The notes under the pieces were generated by a model. The model was not told where the DNA came from. It did not search any database and saw only the letters and a list, made by a program, of their open reading frames with translations. 64,000 bases of DNA from Dyella solisilvae. Its GTDB lineage: Bacteria; Pseudomonadota; Gammaproteobacteria; Xanthomonadales; Rhodanobacteraceae. Shown here in pieces: positions 32,483 through 40,182 of this stretch. Position 1 is the first letter of the stretch. The number at the start of each line of letters is the position of its first letter. A program made the translations under genes and the position numbers. Where the stretch lies: assembly GCF_003351225.1 (NCBI RefSeq), contig NZ_QQSY01000003.1, positions 124,001-188,000 on the forward strand. The letters run 5' to 3'.

Positions 32483-33192
32483 CGGACGGCGCCCGGTGTG
32501 TCGATCAGTCGCTGGAAGGCAGCCTCGTCGATGGCGTGGAAGCGCACGCGGTCGCCCGGGCGCAGCAGCGAGGGCGATGGCGCCTGCACATCGAACAGGC
32601 GCAGCGGCGTGCGCCCGATAAGCTGCCAGCCGCCCGGCAGCGCCTCGGGATAGATGCCGGTCTGGACACCGCCGATGGCCACGCTGCCTGCCGGCACGCT
32701 CAGCCGTGGATCGGCGCGTCGCGGCATCGCCAGCGCGGGATCCAGGCCCAGCAGATAGGGAAAGCCGGGTGCAAAGCCCAGCATCGCCACGCTATAGGTC
32801 GCCGCCGTGTGGCGGGTAATCACTTCCTCGATCGACAGGCCGCTGTGAGCGGACACCGCGGCGAGGTCCGGTCCCGCGGGGCCGCCATACAGCACCGGGA
32901 TGTCCACGCTGCGCGGCTGCTCGTCGACAGAGGCGGCGCCTTCCAGCAAGGCGAGGGCGGCCTCACGGACACGTCGCAGCGGAGGCTCGTCGTCGTCCCG
33001 GCTCCACTCCGCCGGATCGAAACGCAGCAACAGGCTCGCGTAGGCCGGCGTGCATTCCACCGTGGGCAGGTGTGCGCGAAGGCGTACGGCGGCGGCATGA
33101 ACCTGCGCGTTCAGCGCCGCATCGATCGTGGCGCCGAAGCGCAACAGCAAGGCGTCCTCGGCCAGCGGCTCGACATCGATACCCGACGTCAT
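32479..33192 (-). CDS. pxpB: 5-oxoprolinase subunit PxpB
   Basis: A 237-aa KipI/allophanate-hydrolase-subunit-1-like protein, first gene of the operon. The family motifs are VLYGGPAGPDLAAVSAHSGL, VITRHTAATYSVAMLGFAPG, FPYLLGLDPALAMPRRADPR and VPAGSVAIGGVQTGIYPEAL, with GGWQLIGRTPLRLFD near the end. It partners PxpC and PxpA. The 240-bp gap before the divergent LacI gene should hold the operon promoter. Confidence 0.94.
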   Translation of the reverse strand: MTSGIDVEPLAEDALLLRFGATIDAALNAQVHAAAVRLRAHLPTVECTPAYASLLLRFDPAEWSRDDDEPPLRRVREAALALLEGAASVDEQPRSVDIPVLYGGPAGPDLAAVSAHSGLSIEEVITRHTAATYSVAMLGFAPGFPYLLGLDPALAMPRRADPRLSVPAGSVAIGGVQTGIYPEALPGGWQLIGRTPLRLFDVQAPSPSLLRPGDRVRFHAIDEAAFQRLIDTPGAVR

Positions 33193-33433
33193 CCCTGGCC
33201 ACCGGGTAGTCCCGGGCGCCCGTTCGGACCTAGGCCTGATGGATGGTCATGACGCATGGCGGAGCCCGGGCAGGTGGTTGAATCGACACGCCCATGTTAG
33301 GGGCTGTGGATTGCCAGTGGGGGCCCTCGGTGGCGTGGGGGTGTGTGTTAAAAATCGTACGTGACAGGTTCTTGTAAACGTCACGGTGCGGGAGGCATAG
33401 TCGGACGGCGGAGGCGCGGAGTCGGGAGCAAGC

Positions 33434-34447
33434 ATGCGGGTACGTCTGGAAGATGTGGCACGCGCGACGGGCGTCTCGCCCAAGACGGTGTCACGCGTCC
33501 TCAACGAGGAAGCCTCCGTCAAGGAGTCCACGCGCCAGCGCGTGCTCGCCGCGATGGAATCGATGAACTACCGGCCCAGCCCCGCAGCCCGCGGCCTGGC
33601 TGGCAGCCGCTCGTTCCTGGTGGCCTTGCTCTACAACAACAACGACAACCCCGCCTCGACCTATCTGGCGGAGGTGCAGGACGGCGTGCTCGATGCGTGC
33701 GATGCGCACCGTTACAGCATGATGGCCTGCCCGCTGCGCACGCGCGGGCAGGACTTCATCCGCCGCGTCGACGCGCTGGTGTCTGATCACCAGATCGATG
33801 GCGTCATCGTCACGCCGCCGCTCACGGATTACGCGCCGTTGCTTCAGCGCCTGCAGGAACACGGCGTGCCGCACGCCAGCATTTCGCCGGTGCAGCACAA
33901 GGGCGCGATCGGCGTGTGCATGGATGAGCAGCACGCGGCCAAGGCGCTGGTGGATCATCTGGTCGAGCTCGGCCACCGGCGCATCGCGCACATCGTCGGC
34001 ATCGCCAACCACGGCGCGAGCCGCTGGCGTCTGGCCGGCTACAAGGAAGCGCTGGCGGCGGCGGGCATCGAATTCGATCCGTCTTACGTGGCGCAGGGCG
34101 AATTCACCTTCGGCTCGGGCGTGATCGCCGCGCGGCAGCTGTTCGAGCTGCCGCAGCCGCCCACGGCGATCTTCGCCTCCAATGACGACATGGCGGCGGG
34201 TGTGATGTGGGCTGCCAACGAGCGTGGCCTCAAGCTGCCGCGCGACCTGTCGGTCTGCGGCTTCGACGACACGCCGCTGGCCACGCAACTGTGGCCGTCG
34301 TTGACCACGGTGCGGCAGCCCAGCCGCGAGATGGGCAAGCTTGCGGCGCTGCAGCTGATGGAGCGTCTGCGTGGTCGCGGTCCCGGCTTGCTGGTGCAGG
34401 TTCCCTACGCGCTGCAATTGCGCGAGTCGACCGCTGCGGCTCCCTGA
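33434..34447 (+). CDS. LacI-family transcriptional repressor of the glucan locus
   Basis: A 337-aa LacI regulator. The DNA-binding head is residues 1-55 (VRLEDVARATGVSPKTVSRV and the hinge helix RPSPAARGLAGSRS). The sugar-binding domain follows, with FASNDDMAAGVMWAANERGL and LSVCGFDDTPLATQLWPSLT as family landmarks. It lies directly upstream of the GH3 gene. Three copies of a perfect LacI-type palindrome occur before the GH3 and TonB-receptor genes, so those are its likely targets, with a glucoside or glucan fragment as inducer (inference). Confidence 0.9.
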   Translation: MRVRLEDVARATGVSPKTVSRVLNEEASVKESTRQRVLAAMESMNYRPSPAARGLAGSRSFLVALLYNNNDNPASTYLAEVQDGVLDACDAHRYSMMACPLRTRGQDFIRRVDALVSDHQIDGVIVTPPLTDYAPLLQRLQEHGVPHASISPVQHKGAIGVCMDEQHAAKALVDHLVELGHRRIAHIVGIANHGASRWRLAGYKEALAAAGIEFDPSYVAQGEFTFGSGVIAARQLFELPQPPTAIFASNDDMAAGVMWAANERGLKLPRDLSVCGFDDTPLATQLWPSLTTVRQPSREMGKLAALQLMERLRGRGPGLLVQVPYALQLRESTAAAP

Positions 34448-34520
34448 GCCCAAGCACGCTGCGCGGTCGGGCCTGATCCGGGTGCGTACGCTTTCCGACC
34501 CCAAGGCGATTTAAAAACAT

Positions 34521-34550
34521 TTGTAACCAATAAGTTGCATGTGTTTTTAA
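34521..34550 (+). promoter_or_regulatory. Possible promoter of the GH3 gene inside an AT-rich dyad
   Basis: TTGTAA at 34521-34526 and TTTTAA or TTTAAT at about 34545-34551 are spaced 18-19 bp. The arms TTAAAAACA (34511-34519) and TGTTTTTAA (34542-34550) form a dyad. The LacI operator follows about 15 bp downstream, where it would block initiation. The match to consensus is only fair. Confidence 0.35.
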
Positions 34551-34565
34551 TTGATGCAGTGCAAG

Positions 34566-34581
34566 ATGACAGCGCTGTCAT
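34566..34581. promoter_or_regulatory. LacI operator before the GH3 gene
   Basis: ATGACAGCGCTGTCAT is a perfect 16-bp palindrome with the central CG step of LacI-family sites. It lies 53 bp upstream of the chosen GH3 start. The same core occurs twice before the TonB gene. Confidence 0.9.
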
Positions 34582-34633
34582 ATCTGCCATGATCCGTCGA
34601 CCGGCTCCGAGGGGGGAGCCTCCAATCAGGTTG

Positions 34634-37165
34634 ATGGAGAGATACGTGCTGGCGTCTTTGCGTCGTTTGCGTTGTGCCCCGACCGTCCTTGCTGCTGCAC
34701 TTGCCTGCCTGTCGGGCGCGAAGGCGTGGGGCTCCAGTGCGACCACCGTGCATCCTGCCGAGTGGCCGCGCGCGACCTGGCCGTTCGCCGCCGACGCTGC
34801 GCTGGAACAGCGCGTGTCCGCGCTGATGGCGAAGATGACAGTGGAGGAGAAGATCGGCCAGCTGATCCAGGCCGACATCCTCAGCGTCACGCCTGACGAT
34901 GTACGCAAGTATCGACTCGGCTCGATCCTCGCCGGCGGCAATTCCAAGCCCGACGCACGTCCGCTTGCCGACCCCGCGCAGTGGAAAGCGTCGGCCGATG
35001 CGTTCTATCGCGCTGCGATGGACACCAGTGGCGGCCACGTGGCGATTCCGCTGCTGTACGGCGTCGACGCGGTGCATGGGCACAACGGCGCGGTGGGCGC
35101 GACGCTGTTCCCGCAGAACTCGGCGCTGGGCGCCACGCGTGATCCCGAACTGATCCATGACATCGGCCAGGCCACCGCGGAAGAGGTGCGCGCGACCGGA
35201 CTCAACTGGACGTTCGCGCCTTCCGTGACCGTGCCGCAGGACGTGCGCTGGGGTCGCTCTTACGAAGGTTATTCGCAGGATCCGCAGATCGTGGCCCAGT
35301 TTTCCCGCGCCATGGTCGAGGGTCTGCAGGGCAAGGTGGGCACGCCGCAGTTCCTCGATGCATCGCACGCCGTCGCCACCGCAAAGCACTTCCTCGCCGA
35401 CGGCGGCACGCACAACGGCAAGGACCAGGGCGATGCGCAGATCAGCGAGGCGACCCTGATCAAGGTGCACGCGGCGGGCTACCCGCCTGCCATCGATGCC
35501 GGCGTGCAGACCGTGATGGCGTCGTTCTCCAGTTGGAACGGCCAGAAGATGCACGGCAACAAGGCGTTGCTGACCGACGTCCTGAAGGGCCGCATGGACT
35601 TCCAGGGCTTCGTGGTCGGCGACTGGAACGCGCACGGACAGGTGCCCGGCTGCAGCAACGAGGATTGCGCGGTCGCCTTCAACGCCGGCATGGACATGCT
35701 GATGGCGCCCGACAGCTGGCGTGGCCTGTATGAGCACACGCTGGCGGAAGTGAAATCCGGCGCCATTCCGATGGCGCGGGTGGATGACGCCGTGGCGCGC
35801 ATCCTGCGCGTGAAGTTCCGCGCCGGTCTGTTCGAAGCGGGCCTGCCGTCGGCGCAGCCGCTGGCGGCGAAGTCCGCTGAGGTGGTCGGCAGTCCGGCGC
35901 ATCGCGCACTCGCTCGGCGCGCGGTGCGTGAGTCGCTGGTGCTGCTGAAGAACAACGATGGCGTCCTGCCGATCGATCCGCGTCGCCACCTGTTGCTGGC
36001 CGGTGATGCGGTCGACAGCGTCTCCCGCCAGAGCGGTGGCTGGACGCTCAACTGGCAGGGCACAGGCCTGAAGAACGAAGATTTCCCGGGCGCGCAGACG
36101 ATAGCCGCGGGTTTCACCGAGCAGGTGAAGGCCGCCGGTGGCTCCGTGGAGATCGCCGCGGATGGCCGCTACACGCACAAGCCGGATGTCGCGGTGGTGG
36201 TGTTCGGCGAGGATCCGTATGCCGAGTTCCAGGGCGATATTCCCAATCTGTTGTACCGCCCGGGCGACGACCACGATCTGGAGTTGATCCGCCACTTGCA
36301 CGGCGAGGGCATTCCAGTGGTGGCGGTGTTCCTCAGCGGGCGTCCGCTGTGGGTCAACCGCGAGATCAATGCGGCCGACGCCTTCGTGGCTGCCTGGCTG
36401 CCCGGCAGTGAGGGCGGTGGCGTCGCCGACGTGCTGTTGCGCGGACGGGACGGGAGCATTGCACACGACTTCCGCGGCAAGCTCGCCTTCGCCTGGCCCA
36501 GCACCGCCGTCGTGGGGCAGGGCGCGCCACAGTTTCCGCTGGGCTTTGGCCGAAGCTATGCCGACCACGCGAACCTGAAGCCGTTGCCTGAGGTGTCGGG
36601 TATCACCGGTGAGCAGATTCCGGTAGGCAACTATCTGGATCGCGGCAAGGCCGTGCATGGTTATGCCCTCACCCTGTTCGGTCGCGATGGTGTCGCGGCG
36701 CCTGGCGACGTGTCGCGCGCCAACTCGGGCGATGGCAGCCTGCGCATGGGCGCCATCGACTTCAAGGCCCAGGAGGATGCGCGGCGCTTCAGCTGGGACG
36801 GCGATGGCGCGCATCTGGCGATTCGCGCGAGCACACCGATGGATCTGGACCGCCAGACCAATGGCGACGTGATGCTGGTGACCACGGTGCGCGTGGATGC
36901 GCTGGCCTCGCACGCGGCATGGATCGGCATGGGATGTGGGCAAGGTTGTCTGGGTCGCGTCGCGCTGGGTGAGGAACTCGCCGGCCTGACCACCGGCCAG
37001 TGGGTACGGCTTGGCGTGCCGTTGAAGTGTTTCCGCGCGGCCGGCGCCGACATGCACCACATCGATCAACCCTTTGTACTTGGCGCCAGCAAGGGCGATC
37101 AGCTGGCGCTGTACCGCGTCGCGCTGGGCACGGACGTGGACCGTGTCGTGGACTGCGCCAAGTAG
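34634..37165 (+). CDS. GH3 beta-glucosidase / exo-beta-glucan glucohydrolase, exported
   Basis: An 843-aa glycoside hydrolase family 3 enzyme, probably periplasmic. The ATG at 34634 is chosen because the in-frame upstream start would place the operator inside the gene; a GTG at 34646 with GGAGAG is an alternative. A signal peptide of about 35 residues comes first. The catalytic barrel has IPLLYGVDAVHGHNGAVGAT, ATAKHFLADGG and the nucleophile D330 in GFVVGDWNAHG. The second GH3 domain has VRESLVLLKNNDGVLPID. A C-terminal ExoP-like galactose-binding-type domain (from about residue 680) ends RVALGTDVDRVV. It would release glucose from beta-glucan fragments. Confidence 0.93.
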   Translation: MERYVLASLRRLRCAPTVLAAALACLSGAKAWGSSATTVHPAEWPRATWPFAADAALEQRVSALMAKMTVEEKIGQLIQADILSVTPDDVRKYRLGSILAGGNSKPDARPLADPAQWKASADAFYRAAMDTSGGHVAIPLLYGVDAVHGHNGAVGATLFPQNSALGATRDPELIHDIGQATAEEVRATGLNWTFAPSVTVPQDVRWGRSYEGYSQDPQIVAQFSRAMVEGLQGKVGTPQFLDASHAVATAKHFLADGGTHNGKDQGDAQISEATLIKVHAAGYPPAIDAGVQTVMASFSSWNGQKMHGNKALLTDVLKGRMDFQGFVVGDWNAHGQVPGCSNEDCAVAFNAGMDMLMAPDSWRGLYEHTLAEVKSGAIPMARVDDAVARILRVKFRAGLFEAGLPSAQPLAAKSAEVVGSPAHRALARRAVRESLVLLKNNDGVLPIDPRRHLLLAGDAVDSVSRQSGGWTLNWQGTGLKNEDFPGAQTIAAGFTEQVKAAGGSVEIAADGRYTHKPDVAVVVFGEDPYAEFQGDIPNLLYRPGDDHDLELIRHLHGEGIPVVAVFLSGRPLWVNREINAADAFVAAWLPGSEGGGVADVLLRGRDGSIAHDFRGKLAFAWPSTAVVGQGAPQFPLGFGRSYADHANLKPLPEVSGITGEQIPVGNYLDRGKAVHGYALTLFGRDGVAAPGDVSRANSGDGSLRMGAIDFKAQEDARRFSWDGDGAHLAIRASTPMDLDRQTNGDVMLVTTVRVDALASHAAWIGMGCGQGCLGRVALGEELAGLTTGQWVRLGVPLKCFRAAGADMHHIDQPFVLGASKGDQLALYRVALGTDVDRVVDCAK

Positions 37166-37356
37166 CACACGGACGCGGCTGGAACCGCTCGTGCAAGGTT
37201 GCGATGCAGGTTGTTGGACGCCAAGACGTCTATTTGCATCGCATCATGAAATGGCAGGACGGGGGCGAGTAGGGCCCCCAAGGCAGGTTGCAGCAAGGGC
37301 TTGAGGCGTGAAATAGGCTTGTTGCCACGCGTCAAGCTTATGTGAAAGAACCCGTC

Positions 37357-37362
37357 TATGAT
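37357..37362 (+). promoter_or_regulatory. Possible -10 element of the TonB-receptor gene
   Basis: TATGAT lies 5 bp before the first of two LacI operators, so RNA polymerase starting here would be blocked by the repressor. No good -35 hexamer is seen. Confidence 0.3.
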
Positions 37363-37367
37363 CGCAA

Positions 37368-37383
37368 GTGACAGCGCTGTCAT
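37368..37383. promoter_or_regulatory. LacI operator 1 before the TonB-receptor gene
   Basis: GTGACAGCGCTGTCAT carries the 14-bp palindromic core TGACAGCGCTGTCA found also at 34567 and 37394; only the outermost base breaks the 16-bp symmetry. Confidence 0.88.
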
Positions 37384-37392
37384 CGTGCGTAA

Positions 37393-37408
37393 ATGACAGC
37401 GCTGTCAT
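37393..37408. promoter_or_regulatory. LacI operator 2 before the TonB-receptor gene
   Basis: ATGACAGCGCTGTCAT, identical to the site before the GH3 gene. It is centred 25 bp from operator 1, so two dimers could sit side by side on this promoter. The rest of the 318-bp gap shows no gene. Confidence 0.88.
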
Positions 37409-37483
37409 CTGAGGACTAAGACAATCGCGTCACCGTCGGGGGGCGGTGGCACTTGACCATCGAATGACTTAGAGGGGATGACA

Positions 37484-39943
37484 ATGAAGTTGCGCTATTC
37501 GGCGTTGTACGTCGCCATGAGCCTCGTGCTCGCTCCGGGCGCGGTGCTCGCCGCAGACCAGGATGTGACATCGCAGAACTCGTCGGCCCAGAACTCATCG
37601 GCCCAGAACTCGTCGGCCCAGAACCAGGCTCCCACCGAGCGTAAGGTCAAACAGCTGGATTCGATCCAGGTGACCGCCACCAAGCGCGAGACGCCGCTGC
37701 AGAGGACGCCGGTGGCCGTCACCGCGATCACGCCCGACACGCTCGAGAAAGAGCGCGTGATGACGGTGCAGGATCTGACCAAGCTGGTGCCGGGCCTGCA
37801 GGGCACCAGCCAGGGCGACCATGGCGTGGTGACGCTGACCTTGCGTGGTATCGGCAACGACAGCGCCAAGACCGAATACGCCGACCCCGAAGTGGCCACC
37901 TTCGTTGACGGCGTGTACGCGCCGCGCGCCGAAACCGCCGCCGGCCTGCTGTTCGACATGGACGCCGTGGAAGTGCTGCGTGGCCCGCAGGGCACGCTGT
38001 GGGGCCGCAACTCCACCGCCGGCGCGATCAGCTTCCAGACGGCCAAGCCGGATCTCACCGCGGGCTTCTTCGGCAACGCGCAGATCGAAGCGGGCAACTA
38101 CAACACCATGGGCGCGCGCGCCGCGGTGAACCTGCCGATCAGCAGCACCTTCGCCATGCGCGTGGCGGTCGTGCACCAGCAGCATGACGGCTACGTCGAC
38201 TACCAGAACCCGGCCAGCGAGCTGCCCTCCGTGGCGCAGCAGCAGACGGCCTACCTGGCGTCCGGCGGCACGCTCGCCAACTTCAAGCCGATCGATCCGG
38301 GCCAGTTCGTGCAGAACGCCCAGAAGTACAACTCGCAGGACCAGTCCGCCGCCCGCGTCAGCGCGCTGTGGCAGCCGAGCGATGCGTTCCGCTGGAATCT
38401 CTCTTACGAGCAATTCCTCGATCGCGGCACGCCGGACATGAACCTGATGCAGACGCCGCGTCCTGGGCAGAACTTCTGGTCGGCGCTGATCGATACCGCA
38501 CCGTACCTGCATCGCAATGAAGGCACGCTGCGCAGTCGCATGGACTGGAACATCAACGACGGACTGGAGCTCAGCTACGTCGCCGGCTACAACCACTTTA
38601 CCGGCCAGAGCCAGTTCGACCAGGACGGCGGCGTGGGCGTGCCGACCAGCTTCACCACCGGCGCCACCTACCAGAACGACCGCACCAACTCGTCGAACTA
38701 CATGAGCTACACCAACGAGCTGGACCTGAAGTCCGTGGGGCAGCAGACGGTCGACTGGATCGTTGGCGCGTACTTCGCGTACGAAGACAACAACATCCGC
38801 TTCGACATCCCGATCATGAACGGCACGCAGTACGGCACCGTCTCGTGGCAGGGCTCGTTCATCCAGCCGAAGGAGACGGTCGATTCCTCCGCGGTGTTCG
38901 GACAGGCCACCTGGCACATGTCCGACAGCTGGCGCCTGACCGGCGGCCTGCGCTGGTCCGATGACGAGAAGAAGAACGAAGGCGGCATCAACTGGGGTTG
39001 GGCGTATGACCCGACCGTGCCGCAGTTCCCGATCGCCATCAGCACCGTTCCCAGCCCGGCCACCGGCTTCAGTGTGTCCACCCACAACGACGCCAAGTAC
39101 AGCGATGACGAGCTGACCTGGCTGGCCCGCGTGGATACCGACATCAGCGAGCACGGCCTGCTGTACGGCAGCATCTCCACCGGCTACAAGTCGGGCGGCA
39201 CGCAGGACGCGGGCACGCTGTACAAGCCCGAGACGCTGACCAACTACGAAATCGGCACGAAGTTCTCCTTCCTCGACGGCCACATGACGTGGAACACGGC
39301 GGCCTATTACGAGGACTTCAAGAACTTCCAGCTTGCCGCGCCGATCACCTACCCGAACGGCAACCGCGGCCTGGGCTTCTCCAACGTGCAGGGCAGCACC
39401 ACGGTGGCCGGCCTGGAATCGGAACTGGCGTATTCGAAGCAGGACGACCGCGCCACCCTGGTGACGTCGATCATCCCGAAGAAGACGCTGGGCTCGCTGC
39501 AGTACGCGGGCAGCAACGACTACCAGGGCCTGCCGGCGTGTCCGCCGCAGTCGGGCATCGCCAGCTGCATGAACATCACTGGCAACACGCTGGCGCACGC
39601 ACCGACCTTCTCGCTCACCGCGATCTACGAGCATGACTTCCACATGGGCAATGGCGGCCGGCTGACGCCCCGCTTCAGCGGCGAATACCAGACCGCCCAG
39701 TGGCTGAGCGTGTTCAACCTGGGTCCCGGCGACCAGCAGAAGGCGTACTTCATGGGCGATCTGTCGCTGCGCTACACCGAGCCGCAGGATCGCTGGTGGG
39801 TCAACGCGTACGTGCAGAACTTCACCGACCAGAGGATCCGCACGAGCGCCATGCGTTTCGTGATGCCGGACGGCAGCTACCAGTACCTGTCGCAGTACCT
39901 GCCGCCGCTGACCTTTGGCATCCAGTTGGGAGTGTGGTTCTAA
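37484..39943 (+). CDS. TonB-dependent outer-membrane receptor
   Basis: An 819-aa TonB-dependent receptor, probably for a glucan oligosaccharide given its operon. AGAGGGG at 37471-37477 favours the ATG at 37484 over the one at 37478. The signal peptide (to about residue 24) ends VLAAD. After three NSSAQ repeats comes the TonB box region LDSIQVTATKRETPLQ. The plug domain has VMTVQDLTKLVPGLQG, TLTLRGIGND and EVLRGPQGTLWGRNSTAGAI. The 22-strand barrel ends with YLPPLTFGIQLGVWF, whose final Phe is the barrel signal. The substrate is inferred from the shared LacI operators. Confidence 0.93.
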   Translation: MKLRYSALYVAMSLVLAPGAVLAADQDVTSQNSSAQNSSAQNSSAQNQAPTERKVKQLDSIQVTATKRETPLQRTPVAVTAITPDTLEKERVMTVQDLTKLVPGLQGTSQGDHGVVTLTLRGIGNDSAKTEYADPEVATFVDGVYAPRAETAAGLLFDMDAVEVLRGPQGTLWGRNSTAGAISFQTAKPDLTAGFFGNAQIEAGNYNTMGARAAVNLPISSTFAMRVAVVHQQHDGYVDYQNPASELPSVAQQQTAYLASGGTLANFKPIDPGQFVQNAQKYNSQDQSAARVSALWQPSDAFRWNLSYEQFLDRGTPDMNLMQTPRPGQNFWSALIDTAPYLHRNEGTLRSRMDWNINDGLELSYVAGYNHFTGQSQFDQDGGVGVPTSFTTGATYQNDRTNSSNYMSYTNELDLKSVGQQTVDWIVGAYFAYEDNNIRFDIPIMNGTQYGTVSWQGSFIQPKETVDSSAVFGQATWHMSDSWRLTGGLRWSDDEKKNEGGINWGWAYDPTVPQFPIAISTVPSPATGFSVSTHNDAKYSDDELTWLARVDTDISEHGLLYGSISTGYKSGGTQDAGTLYKPETLTNYEIGTKFSFLDGHMTWNTAAYYEDFKNFQLAAPITYPNGNRGLGFSNVQGSTTVAGLESELAYSKQDDRATLVTSIIPKKTLGSLQYAGSNDYQGLPACPPQSGIASCMNITGNTLAHAPTFSLTAIYEHDFHMGNGGRLTPRFSGEYQTAQWLSVFNLGPGDQQKAYFMGDLSLRYTEPQDRWWVNAYVQNFTDQRIRTSAMRFVMPDGSYQYLSQYLPPLTFGIQLGVWF
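37574..37618 (+). repeat. 15-bp tandem repeat in the TonB-receptor gene (NSSAQ units)
   Basis: Three copies of CAGAACTCGTCGGCC (one with a single change) plus a partial fourth encode (NSSAQ)3 just after the signal peptide and before the TonB box. Each unit keeps the frame, so copy number can vary without breaking the gene. Confidence 0.85.
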
Positions 39944-39997
39944 GGACTGCCCGGCGACGCCCCGTGTGTCGTACGTCGCCGACCGTTTGCCGTTCTA

Positions 39998-40026
39998 GCC
40001 GGCCTCCGCTTGCTGCCGAGGCCGGC
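39998..40026 (+). terminator. Weak hairpin between TonB-receptor and halogenase genes
   Basis: GCCGGCCTC pairs with GAGGCCGGC (9 bp) around an 11-nt loop in the 239-bp gap. It is followed by a pyrimidine-rich run, not a pure T tract, so it may only attenuate. Confidence 0.4.
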
Positions 40027-40182
40027 GCCCTCTCCCCGATGAATGGCGCGTTGGCCGGATCCCATGTGGGGTGTGGAACCGGTCCCTTTTTGAATTGATG
40101 CCTGGCGCGACACGGAAAGCGCCGCTGTTGCGCCGGTGGACATGACGTTTGCTGCGGGCCGTTGGCCGCAAGGGAACACGAG

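Noticed and set aside
34547-37168. 873-codon minus-strand frame opposite the GH3 gene
   Set aside because: Antisense shadow without domains; the plus-strand frame has full GH3 motifs.
37595-39643. Long minus-strand frame opposite the TonB-receptor gene
   Set aside because: Low-complexity antisense frame; the receptor motifs are on the plus strand.
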